Part shown: piece by piece, positions 42,753-51,579 of the stretch | Layout: every line of letters starts with the position of its first letter | How positions within the stretch are numbered: position 1 is the first letter of the stretch | NCBI GenBank assembly: GCA_017451025.1 | Contig: JAFSSM010000011.1 | Location: forward strand, 1-64,000 | Origin: Synergistaceae bacterium | GTDB lineage: Bacteria; Synergistota; Synergistia; Synergistales; Aminobacteriaceae | Direction: 5' to 3' | Length of the DNA: 64,000 nucleotides | The notes under the pieces: model-generated | What the model saw: only the letters and a program-made list of their open reading frames with translations | Told to the model about the DNA's origin: nothing | Databases searched by the model: none | Program-made: the position numbers and the translations under genes

Positions 42753-44636
42753 ATGGGCAGAAAATTTTTTGTGATGGTGTTTTGCGTGCTGATTGCGTCT
42801 TCTTCGGCGGCGGCAGTGCATGATGATTACGATGTAGTTGTTGCGGGCGGAGGCACAGGGGGAATCTCGGCAGCTATTCAGGCCGCAAGAATGGGAGTTG
42901 ACGTTCTGGTCGTCGAGAGCACGAACATGCTCGGAGGCCAGGCCACAGCCGCAGGGGTCTCAACGATGGACGACCTGAGCGGACAATCCAGCGGGCTGTA
43001 CCGTGAACTGATGGAGAGGGTAGAAGAATATTATTCGGCGCGCGGAAAACCGATAACAACGTGCTACTGGGATCCGCAGAACGTTGCGTTTGAGCCTCAC
43101 ATAGGGGCAAAAATTCTCGCGGACATGGCCAGAGGCGAGGATGCCCCGGATATTCTCTTCGGCTCAGAAGTTATAGCTGTCGGCACTGAAAGCACGCTCT
43201 CGGTGAACGGCGACAGCATGACCGAAGGCTTGAAGGTGAACAGCGTGGTAATTCAGACACCGCAGGGCAAACGCAGCATAACCTGCAAGATTCTGATTGA
43301 CGCAACAGAATACGGTGATGTTCTGCCCCTTGCACACGCGGAATACCGGGCCGGAAACAGCATATCACCCGCGATAAACCCAAAGGCAATGATTCAGGAT
43401 ATAACGTGGACGGCAATTATGAGGAAGTACCACGACGGGATACCCGAGCATTTGCGCCCTAAAGAACCTCTTCCCGGCTACGACTTGGCCCGCCTGAACT
43501 ATCAGGAGTACGTAACGAAAAACGGCGGGACGTTCAAGGGGACATACCCGGTCGAACAGCCTGTGAATTTTGCTACGCACAATGCATATCGCGGCGTGCC
43601 GGACTCCTTCTCAGTTGTGAATTTCTCGTCTGAATCTGGAGAGTGGGAGAATTGCACGAAGACCAGCGTAAATTGGGGCAATGATTATCCCGGTCAATAC
43701 AAGTGGGGAGAAAAATACGGCCTGCCTGTTGAATATCTGGAGAACCGTGAACTGCGCAAAAGAGTCGAACGCGATGCGCTCATCAAGACCCTGCATTTTG
43801 TGTACTACGTGCAAAATGAGCTGGGTGAATCGTGGTCGGTCGATGAGGACGAATACGGAGAACTCCCGGAGGCCGCAAAAATTCTCCCTGCTGAGTGGCA
43901 GGAGGTAGCGCGCCACATGCCGCCAATCCCTTATGTCAGGGAATCCCGCAGAATTGCCGGTGAACGCACCCTCACCTCAGAGGAACTCTACAAGAACTCC
44001 CTTAGCTACCACAGGGGGAATAAGAGCGCGGAATTTCCGAACGCAATTGCGATTGGACGTTACACTCTGGATTTGCATCACGCCAGATTTGACGAGGATA
44101 TGGATATGGGCGAAAAAGAGGACTACATGATCTCGCGTATGCCTGTGGGGAATTTTCAGGTGCCGCTTGACGTGCTGATCCCCAGAAATGTTGACGGACT
44201 TATAGCCGCCGAAAAGAATATCTCCGTTTCGAGGCTGACCGCCGGAGCACTGAGGCTTCAGCCAATCACCATGATGACGGGGCAGGCCGCCGGAGCACTT
44301 GCCGCGCTTGCCGTGAAAGAAGGCAAACAGCCCCGTGAAGTGAAGGCAATACGCGTTCAGAAGGCGTTGCTCGATGCAGGAGTGAAGTTATCATTAGGTG
44401 AATACCTTGATGTTCCGAGCGGGCACAAGTACTACAAGTCCGTCCAGCTCGCGAATCTATACGGGCTGATTGAGCCGAATACCTGGCCTCACGACGGAGA
44501 AGCAGGCATCTTCGGAATTGACGAACTTATCTCCTCAGAAGAAATTGCCAGCCTCAACCAGCACGCAAAGGCCGAACTCAACGGCAACATGACGCGCGGC
44601 GAAGCTGTTGACCTCGTGATTAAGGCTATGCAGTGA
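42753..44636 (+). CDS. Exported FAD-dependent oxidoreductase
   Basis: A 627-residue protein with a signal peptide (MGRKFFVMVFCVLIASSSAAA) followed at once by the FAD-binding fold (DYDVVVAGGGTGGISAAIQAARMG, then VVESTNMLGGQATAAG). The C-terminal part contains LIAAEKNISVSRLTAGALRLQP and GQAAGALAALAVKEG, as in the FAD-dependent oxidoreductases found in gut anaerobes. The substrate is unknown. ATG 42753 follows GGGGTG; an upstream ATG at 42702 would hide the signal peptide. It converges with mfd and overlaps it by 11 bases. Confidence 0.87.
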   Translation: MGRKFFVMVFCVLIASSSAAAVHDDYDVVVAGGGTGGISAAIQAARMGVDVLVVESTNMLGGQATAAGVSTMDDLSGQSSGLYRELMERVEEYYSARGKPITTCYWDPQNVAFEPHIGAKILADMARGEDAPDILFGSEVIAVGTESTLSVNGDSMTEGLKVNSVVIQTPQGKRSITCKILIDATEYGDVLPLAHAEYRAGNSISPAINPKAMIQDITWTAIMRKYHDGIPEHLRPKEPLPGYDLARLNYQEYVTKNGGTFKGTYPVEQPVNFATHNAYRGVPDSFSVVNFSSESGEWENCTKTSVNWGNDYPGQYKWGEKYGLPVEYLENRELRKRVERDALIKTLHFVYYVQNELGESWSVDEDEYGELPEAAKILPAEWQEVARHMPPIPYVRESRRIAGERTLTSEELYKNSLSYHRGNKSAEFPNAIAIGRYTLDLHHARFDEDMDMGEKEDYMISRMPVGNFQVPLDVLIPRNVDGLIAAEKNISVSRLTAGALRLQPITMMTGQAAGALAALAVKEGKQPREVKAIRVQKALLDAGVKLSLGEYLDVPSGHKYYKSVQLANLYGLIEPNTWPHDGEAGIFGIDELISSEEIASLNQHAKAELNGNMTRGEAVDLVIKAMQ

Positions 44637-47600
44637 TGAATTTTATGTTCCGGCCAAGTGATTTGAGGTATCCTTTCACGAACGCCGGAATTTCCCTTCC
44701 TTTGTGCTTTATGCTCACCAGTCCCTTGCGGATATTCACGCTCTCAATCCCGAACCTGTCCCCGAAATTCTTGACGGCCATTACCCCGACCAAATAGCTC
44801 ACCTCCGGCGGCAGAGGTCCGAACCTGTCGCGCATTTCGTTCACCAGTGCTTCAAGTTCGTCCGGACCAATCGCGTTGAGCATTCTCCTGTAGAGCGTAA
44901 TCCTCACGTCATCCTGCGGGATATAGTGCTCCGGGATAAATCCGCTCCCTCTGTCCGAAATTACTTCGGTTATTGTCTTCTGGTTAGTGCCCCGCAGCCT
45001 GTTAAGCTCCTGTTCGAGCATCCTGTAGAAGAGGTTGTAGTTCGAGTTCTTCACATTTCCGTGCTGCTGGGTGCCTCCTGCTTCGCCTCCGCCCCGAATG
45101 TCCAAGTCCCTCCGCGCAATCTCGTAGCCGCTGCCTAATTCTGTCATCGTCGCAATCGCTTCAAGACGGTCAAGCGTGTCCTGATTCAGGCTAGCCTTGT
45201 CGGGGTAGAAGAAGTACGCAAAAGCCCGCTCGCCTCTTCGTCCGACTCTGCCTCTGAGCTGGTACATCTGCGCAAGGCCAAGTTCCTCCGAGTTGTCGAT
45301 GATTATCGTGTTGGCGCGTCCTACATCAAGCCCGCTCTCGATTATCGTCGTGGCTAAGAGTATGTCAGTTTTTCCCGAATAGAAGTCGAGCATTGCGGCC
45401 TCAAGTTCTTTTTCGGGCATCTGGCCGTGAGCTGTCCTGATGTTGGCTTCTGGGAAGAACGCACGAAGCATTTTCTCGTACTCGGGCATTCTGGAAATTT
45501 TGTTGCTCAGAAAATACACCTGGCCTCCCCTGTTCAGCTCATAAGTTATTGCCCGCCGAATAGTGCTCGGGCTGAAAGTTCCTGTGTAGGTAGTTACCGG
45601 GAGTCTGTCCTCCGGAGGGGTCGACAGCACGGAAATGCTCCGCAGTCCGCGAAGTGCCATCGCCAACGTTCGGGGGATAGGAGTTGCCGAGAGGCTCAGA
45701 ATGTCCACGCTTCCGTAGGTCAGCTTCAGGCTCTCTTTGTGCATTACGCCGAATCTGTGCTCCTCATCGACGATTAACAGCCCTAAATTCTTAAAGCTAA
45801 CTCCCTTCTGCAAAAGTTTATGTGTGCCGATTAAAATATCCGTCTTGCCTTCGGAAGTTCTGGCTACAGCTTCTTTCGCCTGCTTGGCCGTGATGAATCG
45901 TGATAGCAGCCCGATGTTCACACCAAACCCCGAAAATCGAGACTGGAACGTCGAGTAATGCTGCTGTGCCAAAATAGTTGTAGGCACCAGCACGCAAACC
46001 TGACAGCCGGACATTACCGCACGATATGCCGCCCTCATTGCAACTTCCGTTTTGCCGAAACCAACATCCCCGACTAAAAGCCTGTCCATCGGGAATTTAC
46101 TGGACATGTCGCCCATAATTTCGCCAATAGCTTTGAGCTGATCGGCGGTCTCGTTGAACGGAAAAGCCTTCACGAACTCCGAGTAAGTCTCATCTGTGGG
46201 GGAGAATGGTTCTCTGCGTTCAAGCTCACGCTTCGCGAAAATCTCCATCAGGATTTTTGCCTCTTCCTGCGCCCGTTCCTGGAGTTTCTGCGCGTTCTTC
46301 TTCCAGGCTTTGCCCTTCAGGGTGTCGAGCTTTACGGCCTCGCTCTCGTGTTCGTTTAGTGCGGTGAGTTTCTCTGACTGCAGAACAGGGATCAGCAGTC
46401 TTTGGTCGTCGGCAAATTCAATCGCCAGAACGTCAATAGGCACCCCAGAGTCCTTGATGGTCTCTATGCCGCGAAAAATTCCTGTGCCGTAATCCTCGTG
46501 AACAACCAGCTGGCCCGGCGATAATTTCCCTGTTCCGCTCCAGTCGTCAGGAGCACGTCTCTGCGTAACTGGCAGGCTTGCGTTCACTCCGGAAAGCTCA
46601 CGGTCGGAGACGAATACCTTTTGCTTGTTCTTGTCGACAAATCCCGACGACAATATCCCCTCGTGAATGTTATACGGCAATTTCCGGAACACCGGATTGT
46701 TCGTGAAAACCTCCACGCTGAAGCCGTTAGCCTGCAGCTGTTCGCACATGCCAAGAATCACGTCAGGGTCTCCGCGAAAAGCTGGGAGTGAATCCGTCAA
46801 TGTTTGAGCGTCTGCTTTTGAGGAGTCTGAAGTGATTCTTATTACGGAGTGCTGTGCAAGTTCACTGAAGACTTTATCCCAAGTTTCAGCGTAATATCCC
46901 GCCTGAATCTCCGAGAAAATTTCGCGCCACAGCCAGATAAACGACTCTGCCTGCTGTTCAGTCTTGTCGGGGTCATTGAGCAGAACGAGTGCATCTTCCG
47001 GAAGAAGGTCTGCCGGCTGTCTGGGTACGGCCTTGACCATTCCGTGAAGAGTTATCTCGTCAACGGACATAAGTTCCGCGCTGCTGGTCTGTGTGTCAGG
47101 GTGAAAACCGCCGATTCTCTCCAGCTCATCGTCCATAAACTCAAACCTGACCGGCATTGCCCGCGACGGGTCAAACACATCGAGGATAAACCCTCTCTGT
47201 ACGTATTGGCCTGGCGACCACACGAGGCTTGAGCGTTTATACCCGGAAGCCTCCAGCCATTCCTTCACGCTCTCTATGTCGAACGGCTGGGACTTGGTAA
47301 TTGTGAGTCTGCTCCCTCCTGCAAGGCACGAGGTCATTAATGCTCCTGGCGAGGCCGCAAGTACTCCCTTAGTGCTGCACCAGCGCAGGATAGTTTCGCC
47401 GCGTTCGAGCAGCAATGCAGGTAGTCCGTCCGAATCGGAAGTCAGGGGAAGCTCGTTTAGGAGGTAAGCGGGCGAATCGGGATGAAGCGTCCTGAAATCC
47501 TGAATGAACGTTCCGGCCTGCATAATGTCCGGGAAAATTGCGAGTGTGTGGAAAGCTGAGGGAGCAAGATATGCGCGGGCAGGGAGTCCTGAACGCTCAA

Positions 47601-47658
47601 GGATAGTTTTATTGCGCAAGGCTTTGGTTAATGCTTTGACTGCGGGAAGGTTCTTCAC
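44626..47658 (-). CDS. mfd: Transcription-repair coupling factor Mfd
   Basis: Removes stalled RNA polymerase and recruits UvrA to damaged template strands. The chain is 1010 residues, shorter than E. coli (1148). It has the UvrB-like N-terminal part, the RNA-polymerase-interaction domain (GQLVVHEDYGTGIFRGIETI near 395), and helicase motifs: Walker A GDVGFGKTE (about 530), DEEHRFGV, SATPIPRTL, and RGRVGR. The start is GTG 47658, seven bases after GGAG. All helicase motifs appear intact. Confidence 0.97.
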   Translation of the reverse strand: MKNLPAVKALTKALRNKTILERSGLPARAYLAPSAFHTLAIFPDIMQAGTFIQDFRTLHPDSPAYLLNELPLTSDSDGLPALLLERGETILRWCSTKGVLAASPGALMTSCLAGGSRLTITKSQPFDIESVKEWLEASGYKRSSLVWSPGQYVQRGFILDVFDPSRAMPVRFEFMDDELERIGGFHPDTQTSSAELMSVDEITLHGMVKAVPRQPADLLPEDALVLLNDPDKTEQQAESFIWLWREIFSEIQAGYYAETWDKVFSELAQHSVIRITSDSSKADAQTLTDSLPAFRGDPDVILGMCEQLQANGFSVEVFTNNPVFRKLPYNIHEGILSSGFVDKNKQKVFVSDRELSGVNASLPVTQRRAPDDWSGTGKLSPGQLVVHEDYGTGIFRGIETIKDSGVPIDVLAIEFADDQRLLIPVLQSEKLTALNEHESEAVKLDTLKGKAWKKNAQKLQERAQEEAKILMEIFAKRELERREPFSPTDETYSEFVKAFPFNETADQLKAIGEIMGDMSSKFPMDRLLVGDVGFGKTEVAMRAAYRAVMSGCQVCVLVPTTILAQQHYSTFQSRFSGFGVNIGLLSRFITAKQAKEAVARTSEGKTDILIGTHKLLQKGVSFKNLGLLIVDEEHRFGVMHKESLKLTYGSVDILSLSATPIPRTLAMALRGLRSISVLSTPPEDRLPVTTYTGTFSPSTIRRAITYELNRGGQVYFLSNKISRMPEYEKMLRAFFPEANIRTAHGQMPEKELEAAMLDFYSGKTDILLATTIIESGLDVGRANTIIIDNSEELGLAQMYQLRGRVGRRGERAFAYFFYPDKASLNQDTLDRLEAIATMTELGSGYEIARRDLDIRGGGEAGGTQQHGNVKNSNYNLFYRMLEQELNRLRGTNQKTITEVISDRGSGFIPEHYIPQDDVRITLYRRMLNAIGPDELEALVNEMRDRFGPLPPEVSYLVGVMAVKNFGDRFGIESVNIRKGLVSIKHKGREIPAFVKGYLKSLGRNIKFITA

Positions 47659-47705
47659 GGTTCTCTCCGAAAAATAATATGATTAGGAAATTATAGCATT
47701 CAGCC

Positions 47706-48617
47706 TCACTTCAGGAATAACATTGCGTAAATATCCGACAGGGCATTTCGGAACGTGGGATAGTGCTTGAAGTTCAGCACGACGAATAATGCTGCGGAAA
47801 ATGCACTGCGTTTTGTGAGCATATTTCTGCGTTTTTGCTGGAAGTCCGTCATATCATTAAGGAGTTTTACATTTTTGGGAGGTATTCCGAGTTCAGCAGA
47901 GTACTCTATGAACTGCCTGTACATATCTTGCGTCCTGAAAGTTTCGTTTATGCGCTGGTCGATGTTGATGTATGAGGAGAAGGCTGCTCCTGTTGCGGCA
48001 CGTGCATGTCTCCGCCAGTAAATGAGCTTTCGGTTCAGGAGGTAGAGCGAATCGGAAGTGATGGCGTATTTCCAGAGCATAGCATCGTGCAGAGCGTCGT
48101 CGATATCCATCACGCTGAATTTGTCCAGCAGTTTCCTTCTGAAGCAGAAGGTACAGCCCGGTCTGAGGTTAGACAGGCCCGAATCTCTGAGTCGCAGAGG
48201 TATCACTTGGCCGTCATCGCGGTCAATATATTTCATTTGGACTTTGGCGGGCTTATTGTTGACGAGAGGAATGTAGTTAGAGGTGAGAAGGGAGATTTCT
48301 GGACGTGCCTGCATGACTTGAACCATAGAGCTTATCTTATCCGGAAGCCATATATCGTCCTGGTCGCAGGTGAAGACATAATCGCCGGTGCATTTTGTCA
48401 GGGCTGCTCTGAAGTTCAGGGCTACGTCGAGATTACGTGTGTTGCGGAAGGTATGCCAATTTTTCAGGCCGTAGCGTTCAATGTAGCTGCAGCATAACTC
48501 AAATGTGCCGTCGGTGGAATGATCGTCAAAGATGATTACTTCGTCAGGAGGGAGTGTCTGTGTTCGGAGAGAATCTAGTTGTTCGGAAATGTAATTGATG
48601 CCGTTGTAGCTGGCCAA
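47706..48617 (-). CDS. GT2 family glycosyltransferase, start interrupted by heptamer repeats
   Basis: A GT-A fold glycosyltransferase of about 305 residues, probably making a surface polysaccharide (rhamnosyl- or glucosyltransferase-like). Near the start it has TTIVLASYNGINYISEQLDSL, then VIIFDDHSTDGT, CDQDDIWLPDK (DxD-type metal site), and a C-terminal region lacking obvious membrane helices. The family start lies just upstream of TTG 48617, and in that frame the codons before it encode the heptamer repeats, then a TAA, with no ATG. TTG 48617 or ATT 48623 are the only near starts, and both lack a good ribosome site. See the repeat entry and the finding on phase variation. Confidence 0.8.
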   Translation of the reverse strand: MASYNGINYISEQLDSLRTQTLPPDEVIIFDDHSTDGTFELCCSYIERYGLKNWHTFRNTRNLDVALNFRAALTKCTGDYVFTCDQDDIWLPDKISSMVQVMQARPEISLLTSNYIPLVNNKPAKVQMKYIDRDDGQVIPLRLRDSGLSNLRPGCTFCFRRKLLDKFSVMDIDDALHDAMLWKYAITSDSLYLLNRKLIYWRRHARAATGAAFSSYINIDQRINETFRTQDMYRQFIEYSAELGIPPKNVKLLNDMTDFQQKRRNMLTKRSAFSAALFVVLNFKHYPTFRNALSDIYAMLFLK

Positions 48618-48631
48618 GACAATAGTAGTGC

Positions 48632-48655
48632 GTTGCCTGTTGCCTGTTGCCTGTT
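48632..48655. repeat. Heptamer repeat (GTTGCCT) x 3.4 at the start of a glycosyltransferase gene
   Basis: Perfect copies at 48632-48638, 48639-48645 and 48646-48652 followed by GTT. On the minus strand they read CAACAGG and lie between the -10 box and the first conserved codons of the GT2 gene. Confidence 0.95.
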
Positions 48656-48658
48656 AGG

Positions 48659-48688
48659 ATTGTAGCCCGTCATGTTTTTTTGTGTCAA
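48659..48688 (-). promoter_or_regulatory. Sigma-70 promoter of the GT2 gene
   Basis: On the minus strand TTGACA (48688-48683), 18 bases, then TACAAT (48664-48659). The start of transcription would fall near 48652, inside the heptamer repeats. An ATG at 48673 sits in the spacer. Confidence 0.6.
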
Positions 48689-48746
48689 GTCCTTTCTTGC
48701 TGAATTTTCGACAAAATGATAACGATTTATCGAGCTAAAAGCAATC

Positions 48747-48755
48747 TGGTATAAT
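48747..48755 (+). promoter_or_regulatory. Extended -10 promoter of the dehydrogenase gene
   Basis: TGG-TATAAT, with a weak TTATCG 17 bases upstream; 47 bases before ATG 48802. Confidence 0.6.
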
Positions 48756-48801
48756 CGCCCTCAATATTTCCCCATATCACAATAAGGAGACAAAAATTGC
48801 A

Positions 48802-49665
48802 ATGAAGAGAATCGCGTTCATTGGTGCCGGCAAAATGGGAAAACCTATGATCCGCAACCTCGTTAAGCTGGGATTTGAGGTGCATGTGTTTGCGCGCTCA
48901 ATCATGAAGGTATACGACATAATCAGCAACGGAGCTAAATACCACAGCACAATAAATGACTGCGTGAAGGAATGCGAAGTAGTTATCTCGATAGTAGGTT
49001 TCCCTAAAGATGTTGAGGAAGTCTATTTTGCGCCGGGCGGAATATTGGACAGTGCACAGGAAGGCAGTTATGTAATAGACATGACGACGACGAGTCCCTC
49101 ACTCGCGAAAATGCTTCACGAAGAAGGTACGAGACGAGGACTTCATGTTCTGGACGCACCAGTAACCGGCGGGGTAAAGGCGGCTAAAGACGCGACGCTC
49201 TCAATCATGATTGGCGGCGGCGAGGATGATTATCGTGCATGTTTGCCGCTTTTCCGTGCGATGGGTACGAACATAAACTACATGGGCGAGCCTGGAATGG
49301 GCCAGCACACGAAACTTGCGAACCAGATAATCATAGCCGGGACATTGGCGGGAGTGTGTGAGGGAATGACGTATGCACGTAGCATAGGGCTGGATATGCC
49401 GAAATTTTTGCGTGCAGTGTCGACGGGCGGAGCGGGGTCGCATCAGCTGGACAGTGCGGGGCCGAAGATTCTGGACAGGGATTTTACGCCAGGATTCACC
49501 GTGAAGCATTTCGTGAAAGATATGCTTCTGGCGATAGATGAGGCAGGAAAAGAGGCACTTGACCTTGATGTGCTTGTAACAGTGATGAGTCACTTCAAGA
49601 AGCTGGAGGAGGATGGCAAGGGAGAGAACGGAACGCAAGTACTGATAAGGTATTACGGAGGATAA
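48802..49665 (+). CDS. Beta-hydroxyacid dehydrogenase (3-hydroxyisobutyrate/tartronate semialdehyde type)
   Basis: An NAD(P)-dependent enzyme of 287 residues. Rossmann start IAFIGAGKMGKPMIRNL, the family substrate motif DAPVTGGVKAA (116-126) and the catalytic Lys in GQHTKLANQIII (about residue 170). Candidates are 2-hydroxy-3-oxopropionate reductase (GarR), 3-hydroxyisobutyrate dehydrogenase or succinic semialdehyde reductase; sequence alone does not decide. AAGGAG lies before the ATG. The toxin-antitoxin pair that follows is 35 bases away. Confidence 0.9.
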   Translation: MKRIAFIGAGKMGKPMIRNLVKLGFEVHVFARSIMKVYDIISNGAKYHSTINDCVKECEVVISIVGFPKDVEEVYFAPGGILDSAQEGSYVIDMTTTSPSLAKMLHEEGTRRGLHVLDAPVTGGVKAAKDATLSIMIGGGEDDYRACLPLFRAMGTNINYMGEPGMGQHTKLANQIIIAGTLAGVCEGMTYARSIGLDMPKFLRAVSTGGAGSHQLDSAGPKILDRDFTPGFTVKHFVKDMLLAIDEAGKEALDLDVLVTVMSHFKKLEEDGKGENGTQVLIRYYGG

Positions 49666-49700
49666 GTTATAATCATCAGCAAAGAAGGGAGGTGAAAATT

Positions 49701-50006
49701 ATGGAAGCAGTGCTCGAGAGGAAGAAGCAGAGCTATGTGTTTGACCACAAGCTGAGTGATGAGGAGATAGATGAACTCATAGAGAACTACGACTATGACC
49801 CGAAATATCTTGACCCGGATTATGACGACGGCGGCACGGAGCTTGAGCCTGTTCATGACAGGTTCGGCAACCCTTCGGAAGCGTTGATCCGCTTAATGTA
49901 CGAAAACCGGCACGGGCTGGCTCAGTACAGCGACCCCATGACGCTTGATGAGCTTTTTGCGGAATGGACACAGATTTACGAGGAGACGAGCCATGAGGGA
50001 GATTAG
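49701..50006 (+). CDS. Putative antitoxin of a YafQ-type pair
   Basis: An acidic protein of 101 residues (many Asp/Glu; DYDPKYLDPDYDDGG in the middle). It lies upstream of, and overlaps by 14 bases, a YafQ-like toxin, so it is the likely antitoxin. It does not show the ribbon-helix-helix start of RelB/DinJ antitoxins that normally accompany YafQ. ATG 49701 follows GGGAGGTG; a GTG at 49692 is within that site. Confidence 0.7.
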   Translation: MEAVLERKKQSYVFDHKLSDEEIDELIENYDYDPKYLDPDYDDGGTELEPVHDRFGNPSEALIRLMYENRHGLAQYSDPMTLDELFAEWTQIYEETSHEGD

Positions 50007-50286
50007 AGAACGCAGCGACTTCAAGCGGGCCTTGAAGCACTTAAGCAGGGGGACATACCGCAATCTTCTTGTGAGACCTGACGGCGAACTATGGCAGGTT
50101 GTGAGGAAACTTGCGAACGATGAACAGCTTGCGCCCAAATATAGAGATCACCCTCTGCATGGAAACTTGGAAGGCAGCCGTGAGTGCCACATCAGGCCTG
50201 ATCTTCTGCTGGTGTACACGTACGAGGGCGATTACCTGATAATCCTCGACATGCTGGGGAGTCATTCTGAACTTTTCGGCCTGTAG
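49993..50286 (+). CDS. YafQ family mRNA interferase toxin
   Basis: A 97-residue RelE-superfamily endoribonuclease that cuts mRNA on the ribosome. Characteristic YafQ ending: YRDHPLHGNLEGSRECHIRP, LLLVYTYEGDYLIILDMLGSHSELF, holding the His residues and the tyrosine-rich strands of the active face. ATG 49993 lies within the last codons of the antitoxin. A hairpin (ATGGGG/CCCCAT, 50292-50319) follows and may be a terminator. Confidence 0.9.
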   Translation: MREIRERSDFKRALKHLSRGTYRNLLVRPDGELWQVVRKLANDEQLAPKYRDHPLHGNLEGSRECHIRPDLLLVYTYEGDYLIILDMLGSHSELFGL

Positions 50287-50335
50287 CATTACATGGGGGT
50301 GTACTTTTGTTCATCCCCATAATTCCCGCCTCACC

Positions 50336-50344
50336 TGATATAAT
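50336..50344 (+). promoter_or_regulatory. Extended -10 promoter of the malic enzyme operon
   Basis: TGA-TATAAT, 64 bases before ATG 50408. Confidence 0.6.
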
Positions 50345-50407
50345 TATCTCAATCCCAATTTTCACAATATATTTTCACTCAAAATTTCTGAGGAGGTAGA
50401 ACTATTT

Positions 50408-51577
50408 ATGGACTACGCAAAGGAATCACTCAGGCTTCATGAGCAGTGGAAGGGCAAGATTGAGGTCATCGCCACCGTCCCCGTCGCCACAAAAGACGAC
50501 CTGTCGCTCGCGTACACTCCCGGCGTTGCTGAACCGTGCCTCGCAATCCAGAAGGATGTAGGCAGGAGCTACGACCTCACCCGCAGGCACAACCTGTGTC
50601 TCGTCGTTACGGACGGAAGCGCAGTGCTCGGACTCGGGGACATCGGTCCTGAAGCAGGAATGCCCGTCATGGAAGGCAAGTGCGTTCTGTTCAAGGCCTT
50701 CGGCGGAGTTGACGCGTTCCCTCTGTGCGTGAAGACTAAGGACGTTGATGCGTTCGTCGAGACCGTGTACAACATCTCCGGCTCGTTCGGCGGAATCAAC
50801 CTCGAGGACATCGCCGCACCCAGATGCTTCGAGATTGAGCGCAAACTCAAGGAGAGATGCGACATTCCGATTTTCCACGACGACCAGCACGGAACAGCAG
50901 TAATCACCCTCGCGGGCCTCATTAATGCGCTTAAGGTTGTCGGGAAGGACATCGGGAACATCAAGGTAGCCGTCAACGGAGCAGGAGCCGCCGCAATCGC
51001 AATCACGAAGCTCCTCATCTCTGCGGGCCTCAAGAACGTAACGCTTTGCGACAGGACGGGCATCGTCTACAAGGGACGCGAAAAGGGCATGAACTGGATC
51101 AAGTCCGAGATGGCCGAAGTTACGAACCCCGAAGGTCTCCGTGGCGGACTTGCCGACGCAATGAAGGGCGCGGATGTCTTCATCGGCGTATCAGCACCCG
51201 GAAGCGTAACGCAGGACATGGTGCGTTCGATGGCGAAAGACCCGATAATCTTTGCATGTGCCAACCCCACGCCGGAAATCTTCCCGGACGACGCGAAGGC
51301 CGCAGGCGCAAAGGTAATCTCAACCGGCAGAAGCGATTTCCCCAACCAGATTAACAATGTGCTTGCGTACCCGGGCATCTTCAGGGGTACGTTCGACGTA
51401 AGGGCAAGCGACAACAACAAGGCAATGAAGGTAGCGGCATCCCACGCACTGGCGGATCTCGTCGACAATCCTACGCCGGTCTACATTATTCCTGCGGCGT
51501 TTGACCCGAGAGTCGGACCGGCAGTGTCGAAGGCAGTTGCTGAGGCGGCGAGGAAATCAGGAGTAGCGAGGTTATAG
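50408..51577 (+). CDS. NAD(P)-dependent malic enzyme (oxaloacetate-decarboxylating)
   Basis: Converts malate to pyruvate and CO2. The 389 residues match the short bacterial form: AYTPGVAEPCLAI (34-46), GLGDIGPEAGMPVMEGK, FHDDQHGTAVITLAGLINAL and the nucleotide fold VAVNGAGAAAIAI (about 187-199). GAGGAGG precedes the ATG. The transporter gene starts two bases after its stop, so import and oxidation of malate form one unit. NAD or NADP preference is not clear. Confidence 0.95.
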   Translation: MDYAKESLRLHEQWKGKIEVIATVPVATKDDLSLAYTPGVAEPCLAIQKDVGRSYDLTRRHNLCLVVTDGSAVLGLGDIGPEAGMPVMEGKCVLFKAFGGVDAFPLCVKTKDVDAFVETVYNISGSFGGINLEDIAAPRCFEIERKLKERCDIPIFHDDQHGTAVITLAGLINALKVVGKDIGNIKVAVNGAGAAAIAITKLLISAGLKNVTLCDRTGIVYKGREKGMNWIKSEMAEVTNPEGLRGGLADAMKGADVFIGVSAPGSVTQDMVRSMAKDPIIFACANPTPEIFPDDAKAAGAKVISTGRSDFPNQINNVLAYPGIFRGTFDVRASDNNKAMKVAASHALADLVDNPTPVYIIPAAFDPRVGPAVSKAVAEAARKSGVARL

Positions 51578-51579
51578 TC

